Positions 6,421 through 9,536 of a DNA stretch of 9,536 nucleotides are shown one piece after another (the stretch's first letter is position 1; each line of letters starts with the position of its first letter). The translations under genes and the position numbers were made by a program. Source of the DNA: an uncultured Peptococcaceae bacterium (GTDB lineage Bacteria > Bacillota > Peptococcia > Peptococcales > Peptococcaceae); NCBI GenBank assembly GCA_900553245.1, contig USCP01000058.1:1-9536 (forward strand), read 5' to 3'. A model generated the notes under the pieces. The model searched no databases, was not told the DNA's origin, and was given only the letters and a program-made list of their open reading frames with translations.

Positions 6421-7290
6421 ATGGAACTTTGGTATTCAGAAGCCCATTCTAAGGATGTTAAGTTTTCTATTAAATTTGACCGTCAATTATATACCGAGCA
6501 AAGTGATTTTCAACGTATTGATGTGTTTGAAAGCAAGGAATTCGGTCGCTTTTTGACCCTCGATGGGTTTATGATGCTGACGGAAAAGGACGAGTTTATT
6601 TATCATGAAATGATTGTGCATGTGCCAATGGCAGTGCATCCAAATCCAAAGAAGATTCTCGTAATCGGCGCCGGTGACGGCGGTTGCTTGCGTGAATTGA
6701 TTCGTTATCCGGAAGTGGAGCATATTGATTTATGTGAAATTGACGGGCGTGTGATTGATGTGTGCCGCGAATGGCTGCCAAAGACCGCTTGCGGTTTTGA
6801 CGATCCTCGTGTGCATATTCATATTCAAGATGGGCTTAAGTATGTGCGCAAGTGTGAAGATGAGTATGATCTCATCATTGTTGACTCCACCGACCCATTC
6901 GGTCCGGGGGAAGGCTTGTTCACCAAGGAATTTTACGGCAATTGCTATAAAGCCTTGCATGAAGACGGCATCATGGTGAACCAACATGAAAGTCCGTTCT
7001 ATGAAGAAGATGCCCGTGCTATGCAGCGTGCCCATAAGCGTATTGTAGATAGTTTTACCTTGGCACGTGTGTATCAAGCGCATATTCCGACCTATCCATC
7101 CGGTCACTGGTTGTTTGGTTTTGCATCCAAGAAATATCATCCGGTGAAGGATTTGGATGCCAAGCGTTGGAATGCACGTGGCTTAGAAACACGTTACTAT
7201 AACACCAATCTGCACCATGGCAGCTTCTATTTGCCAAACTATGTGCAGGATCTTTTAGAAAATGTAGAACCGGAGGTCGAGGATGAATAA
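6421..7290 (+). CDS. speE: Spermidine synthase (polyamine aminopropyltransferase)
   Basis: It transfers the aminopropyl group from decarboxylated AdoMet to a diamine acceptor, normally putrescine, giving spermidine and methylthioadenosine. The 289-residue length and order of motifs are standard: an N-terminal beta-strand domain ending in LTLDGFMMLTEKDEFIYHE, the Rossmann loop GAGDGGCLRE (83-92), CEIDGRVIDV (105-114), the catalytic DSTDPFGPGEGLF (155-167, with Asp155 and Asp158 binding the amine), and TYPSGHW (224-230). The acidic tail EVEDE is unusual but short. An optimal AAAGGAGG (6407-6414) overlaps the speA stop codon and sits 6 nt before the ATG. It overlaps speB by 8 bases, so the two are translationally coupled. 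That coupling leaves open agmatine rather than putrescine as the acceptor, as in organisms that make aminopropylagmatine. Confidence 0.95.
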   Translation: MELWYSEAHSKDVKFSIKFDRQLYTEQSDFQRIDVFESKEFGRFLTLDGFMMLTEKDEFIYHEMIVHVPMAVHPNPKKILVIGAGDGGCLRELIRYPEVEHIDLCEIDGRVIDVCREWLPKTACGFDDPRVHIHIQDGLKYVRKCEDEYDLIIVDSTDPFGPGEGLFTKEFYGNCYKALHEDGIMVNQHESPFYEEDARAMQRAHKRIVDSFTLARVYQAHIPTYPSGHWLFGFASKKYHPVKDLDAKRWNARGLETRYYNTNLHHGSFYLPNYVQDLLENVEPEVEDE

Positions 7291-8134
7291 AAATATCCAA
7301 ACCTTTATTGCTTGTGAAAGCAGTTTTGAAGATGCCCGTGCGGTGATTTTTGGGGCGCCGTTTGACGGTACCACTTCTTTCCGTCCGGGGACTCGTTTTG
7401 GTCCGGCAGCCATTCGTGGTGAAAGTGACGGGATTGAAACTTATAGCCCGTATCAAAATCGTGACCTTGAGGACATCAATGTGTTTGACAGTGGCGACTT
7501 GTATTTCCCGTTTGGCAATCCAAGCGCGGTGCTTGAGATGATTGAAGCACGCACCCAGGAAATTTTGGATGCGGATAAGATGCCGGTCATGTTGGGCGGT
7601 GAACATTTGGTGACCTTGGGCGCGGTGCGTGCCATGGTTAAAAAATATCCGGATTTGCACATTATTCACTTCGATGCCCATGCGGATTTGCGTGATGATT
7701 ATTTGGGCGAAACCCTCTCCCATGCGTCTGTGCTTCGTCGCTCTTGGGACCTTGTGGGGGACGGGCGCATTCATCAATTCGGTATTCGCAGCGGTGAACG
7801 CGCAGAGTTTGAATTTGCATTCGAACATACCGATTTTCATCCTTTCAATGTGAAGGATGTATTGGATGTGGTGCTCGGTTTGGGCAGTGAGGTGCCGGTG
7901 TATGTAACGGTGGACCTCGATGTACTCGACCCATCACTCTTTAGCGGCACCGGTACACCGGAAGCCGGTGGAATTTTCTTCCCAGACTTAGAAGAAGCGT
8001 TGCTTGCGCTTGAAGCGCTCAACGTGGTTGGCTTTGACATTAACGAGCTCTCTCCGCATTACGATGCTTCAGGCGTTTCTACTGCTGTAGCATGTAAGGT
8101 ATTGCGGGAAATGTTGCTTGCTTATGTAAAATAG
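7283..8134 (+). CDS. speB: Agmatinase-family ureohydrolase
   Basis: This is a 283-residue member of the arginase/agmatinase/formiminoglutamase family with a complete dinuclear manganese site: His108 in GGEH, Asp131, His133 and Asp135 in FDAHADLRD, and Asp211 and Asp213 in VDLDVLDPS; SHAS (146-149) and the N-terminal RPGTRFGPAAIR are also typical of bacterial SpeB. The expected reaction is agmatine plus water to putrescine plus urea, in line with the arginine decarboxylase upstream. Members of this family also hydrolyse N1-aminopropylagmatine to spermidine, and position directly after speE makes that possible; sequence alone does not decide. The ATG has GGAGG (7272-7276) at 6 nt, inside the end of speE. 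No terminator follows; a 47-base gap leads to the next gene. Confidence 0.93.
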   Translation: MNKNIQTFIACESSFEDARAVIFGAPFDGTTSFRPGTRFGPAAIRGESDGIETYSPYQNRDLEDINVFDSGDLYFPFGNPSAVLEMIEARTQEILDADKMPVMLGGEHLVTLGAVRAMVKKYPDLHIIHFDAHADLRDDYLGETLSHASVLRRSWDLVGDGRIHQFGIRSGERAEFEFAFEHTDFHPFNVKDVLDVVLGLGSEVPVYVTVDLDVLDPSLFSGTGTPEAGGIFFPDLEEALLALEALNVVGFDINELSPHYDASGVSTAVACKVLREMLLAYVK

Positions 8135-8181
8135 GGTAAACTAAAAGTATAAATCTCAGATTATTTTAAGGAGGTACTACA

Positions 8182-9381
8182 TTGGGAAAAGCTTTAGTAA
8201 TTGGTTGTGGTGGTGTTGCTTCCGTAGCAATCCACAAAATGTGTCAGAACAGTGAAGTATTTGAAGAAGTAATGATTGCGAGTCGTACAAAGAGTAAGTG
8301 CGACGCTCTCGCAGAAAAACTTGCCGGCGGTAAGACCAAGCTCTACACTGCTGCTTTGGACGCTGACAAAACCGAAGACATCATTGCCCTCATTAACGAA
8401 TTTAAGCCGGATGTTGTTGTAAACCTTGCACTCCCTTATCAAGATTTGACCATCATGGATGCCTGCCTGGCAACCAAGACCAATTATGTCGATACCGCTA
8501 ACTATGAACCGGAAGACACTGCTAAGTTTGAATACAAATGGCAATGGGCTTACCGTGAACGTTTCGAAGAAGCAGGCATTACTGCCCTTCTCGGTAGCGG
8601 CTTTGACCCAGGGGTAACCAGCGTATTTGCTGCGTATGCTCTTAAGCATGAATTTGACGAAATCAACTACATTGACATTTTAGACTGCAACGGTGGCGAC
8701 CATGGCTATCCATTCGCTACCAACTTTAACCCTGAAATCAATATTCGTGAAGTGGCTGCAAAAGGCAGCTATTGGGAAGATGGCCATTGGGTAGAAACCG
8801 AACCAATGGAAATCAAGCGCGTGTATGATTTCCCACAAGTTGGTGAAAAGGACATGTATCTCCTTCACCACGAAGAAATCGAATCCCTCGCTTTGAACAT
8901 CCCTGGGATTAAGCGTATTCGTTTCTTCATGACTTTTGGTGAAAGCTATCTCACCCACCTCAAGTGCTTGGAAAACGTTGGCATGACCTCCATCGAACCA
9001 ATCGAATACGAAGGCAAGCAAATCGTTCCATTGCAATTCTTGAAGGCGGTACTGCCAGACCCTGCAAGCCTCGGCCCACGCACCGTTGGTAAGACCAACA
9101 TCGGTTGCATTTTCCGTGGGAAGAAGGATGGCAAGGATAAGACCTACCAACTCTACAACGTATGCGACCACCAAGAATGCTACAAAGAAGTTGGCAGCCA
9201 AGCGGTTAGCTACACCACCGGTGTTCCTGCAATGATTGGCGCAATGCTCTTGATGAACGGTACCTGGAAGGGCCCTGGCGTTAAGAACATCGAAGAATTT
9301 GATCCGGATCCAGTCATGGAAGCACTCAACAAGTGGGGCTTGCCATGGATTGAAGACCACGATCCAGTATTGGTAGACTAA
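8182..9381 (+). CDS. Carboxyspermidine/carboxynorspermidine dehydrogenase (saccharopine dehydrogenase family)
   Basis: This is a 399-residue NADP-dependent reductase. The N-terminal Rossmann fold starts KALVIGCGGVAS (3-14), followed by NLALPYQDLTIMDACL (81-96) and YVDTANYE (102-109); SGFDPGVTSVFAAY (139-152) and LDCNGGDHGYPFATNFNPE are typical of the carboxynorspermidine synthase branch rather than lysine-pathway saccharopine dehydrogenases. Family members condense aspartate beta-semialdehyde with a diamine (putrescine or diaminopropane) and reduce the imine to the carboxylated triamine. The start is TTG with a near-perfect AAGGAGG (8168-8174) at 7 nt; no suitable ATG lies nearby. nspC begins 1 base after the stop, confirming the pathway. 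Codon choice is strongly biased (15 of 17 Asn codons AAC), like etfBA and unlike the spe genes upstream, suggesting higher expression or a different history. Acceptor identity is unresolved; carboxyaminopropylagmatine formation is an alternative. Confidence 0.92.
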   Translation: MGKALVIGCGGVASVAIHKMCQNSEVFEEVMIASRTKSKCDALAEKLAGGKTKLYTAALDADKTEDIIALINEFKPDVVVNLALPYQDLTIMDACLATKTNYVDTANYEPEDTAKFEYKWQWAYRERFEEAGITALLGSGFDPGVTSVFAAYALKHEFDEINYIDILDCNGGDHGYPFATNFNPEINIREVAAKGSYWEDGHWVETEPMEIKRVYDFPQVGEKDMYLLHHEEIESLALNIPGIKRIRFFMTFGESYLTHLKCLENVGMTSIEPIEYEGKQIVPLQFLKAVLPDPASLGPRTVGKTNIGCIFRGKKDGKDKTYQLYNVCDHQECYKEVGSQAVSYTTGVPAMIGAMLLMNGTWKGPGVKNIEEFDPDPVMEALNKWGLPWIEDHDPVLVD

Positions 9382-9382
9382 G

Positions 9383-9536
9383 ATGGCATGGCCGGTTTTA
9401 CCGGAGGTACAAACTCCTTATTTTGTCATCGATGAAGAAATGCTAGACACCAACTTGCAGATTCTGCAATATGTGATGCAAGAAAGTGGTGCAAAAATCT
9501 TGCTCGCCCAAAAAGCCTTTAGTGTGTACCAAGCCT
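9383..9536 (+). CDS. nspC: Carboxy(nor)spermidine decarboxylase, N-terminal 51 residues (3' end outside window)
   Basis: Only the start is present. The protein begins MAWPVLPEVQTPYFVIDEEM and reaches ILLAQKAFSVYQ. The TPYFVIDE opening and the LLAxKAF motif, whose Lys44 is the expected PLP Schiff-base lysine, are those of the NspC branch of fold-type III (alanine racemase-like) decarboxylases. These remove the carboxyl group from carboxyspermidine or carboxynorspermidine, giving spermidine or norspermidine. The ATG lies one base after the stop of the dehydrogenase and has no obvious Shine-Dalgarno sequence, so translation is probably coupled. Full NspC proteins are about 380 residues, so most of the gene lies beyond the window edge. 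Confidence 0.9.
   Translation, partial: MAWPVLPEVQTPYFVIDEEMLDTNLQILQYVMQESGAKILLAQKAFSVYQA

Noticed and set aside
7055..7840. Minus-strand open frame of 261 residues opposite speE/speB
   Set aside because: Antisense shadow of two well-supported genes, without a ribosome site or a recognisable domain.
8114..8153. Internal promoter TTGCTT ... TATAAA before the dehydrogenase gene
   Set aside because: The spacing from either TTGCTT to TATAAA is 24 bases or more, too long for a normal promoter; kept only as a remark under the codon-use finding.

Overview
The window reads as chromosomal DNA from an anaerobic bacterium of the Firmicutes kind, with strong AAGGAGG-type ribosome sites, tight operons and simple stem-loop/U-tract terminators. 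The pairing of a FixCX module with EtfBA and the polyamine gene content would fit a member of the Negativicutes, but no marker gene here proves that; the placement is inference. I see no mobile element, CRISPR array, tRNA or rRNA.

Region 1 (1-3156, + strand) is the end of an electron-transfer operon: the C-terminal part of a FixC-type flavoprotein dehydrogenase, the ferredoxin-like FixX, and the two electron-transfer flavoprotein subunits EtfB (FixA) and EtfA (FixB), closed by a clear intrinsic terminator. Together these are the four parts of a FixABCX electron-bifurcating complex, here in the order C-X-A-B.

Region 2 (3157-4181) holds one lone minus-strand gene for a 180-residue protein I do not recognise. 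It has its own extended -10 promoter overlapped by a perfect 17-bp palindrome, a leader with a stable hairpin, a good ribosome site and its own terminator, which converges on the etfA terminator. The divergent spacer on its other side carries the promoter of the next operon and several inverted repeats.

Region 3 (4071-9536, + strand) is a polyamine operon: speD (S-adenosylmethionine decarboxylase), speA-type decarboxylase (probably arginine), speE (aminopropyltransferase), speB (agmatinase-type ureohydrolase), a carboxy(nor)spermidine dehydrogenase, and the start of nspC (carboxy(nor)spermidine decarboxylase), which runs off the window. Arginine would become agmatine (SpeA) and putrescine (SpeB). 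The aminopropyl group could then come from decarboxylated AdoMet (SpeD/SpeE) or from aspartate semialdehyde (dehydrogenase/NspC). These two routes to spermidine are usually alternatives, so finding complete sets of both in one transcription unit is the most interesting point of the window. The genes also differ in codon choice: the dehydrogenase looks optimised for high expression while speD/A/E/B do not.
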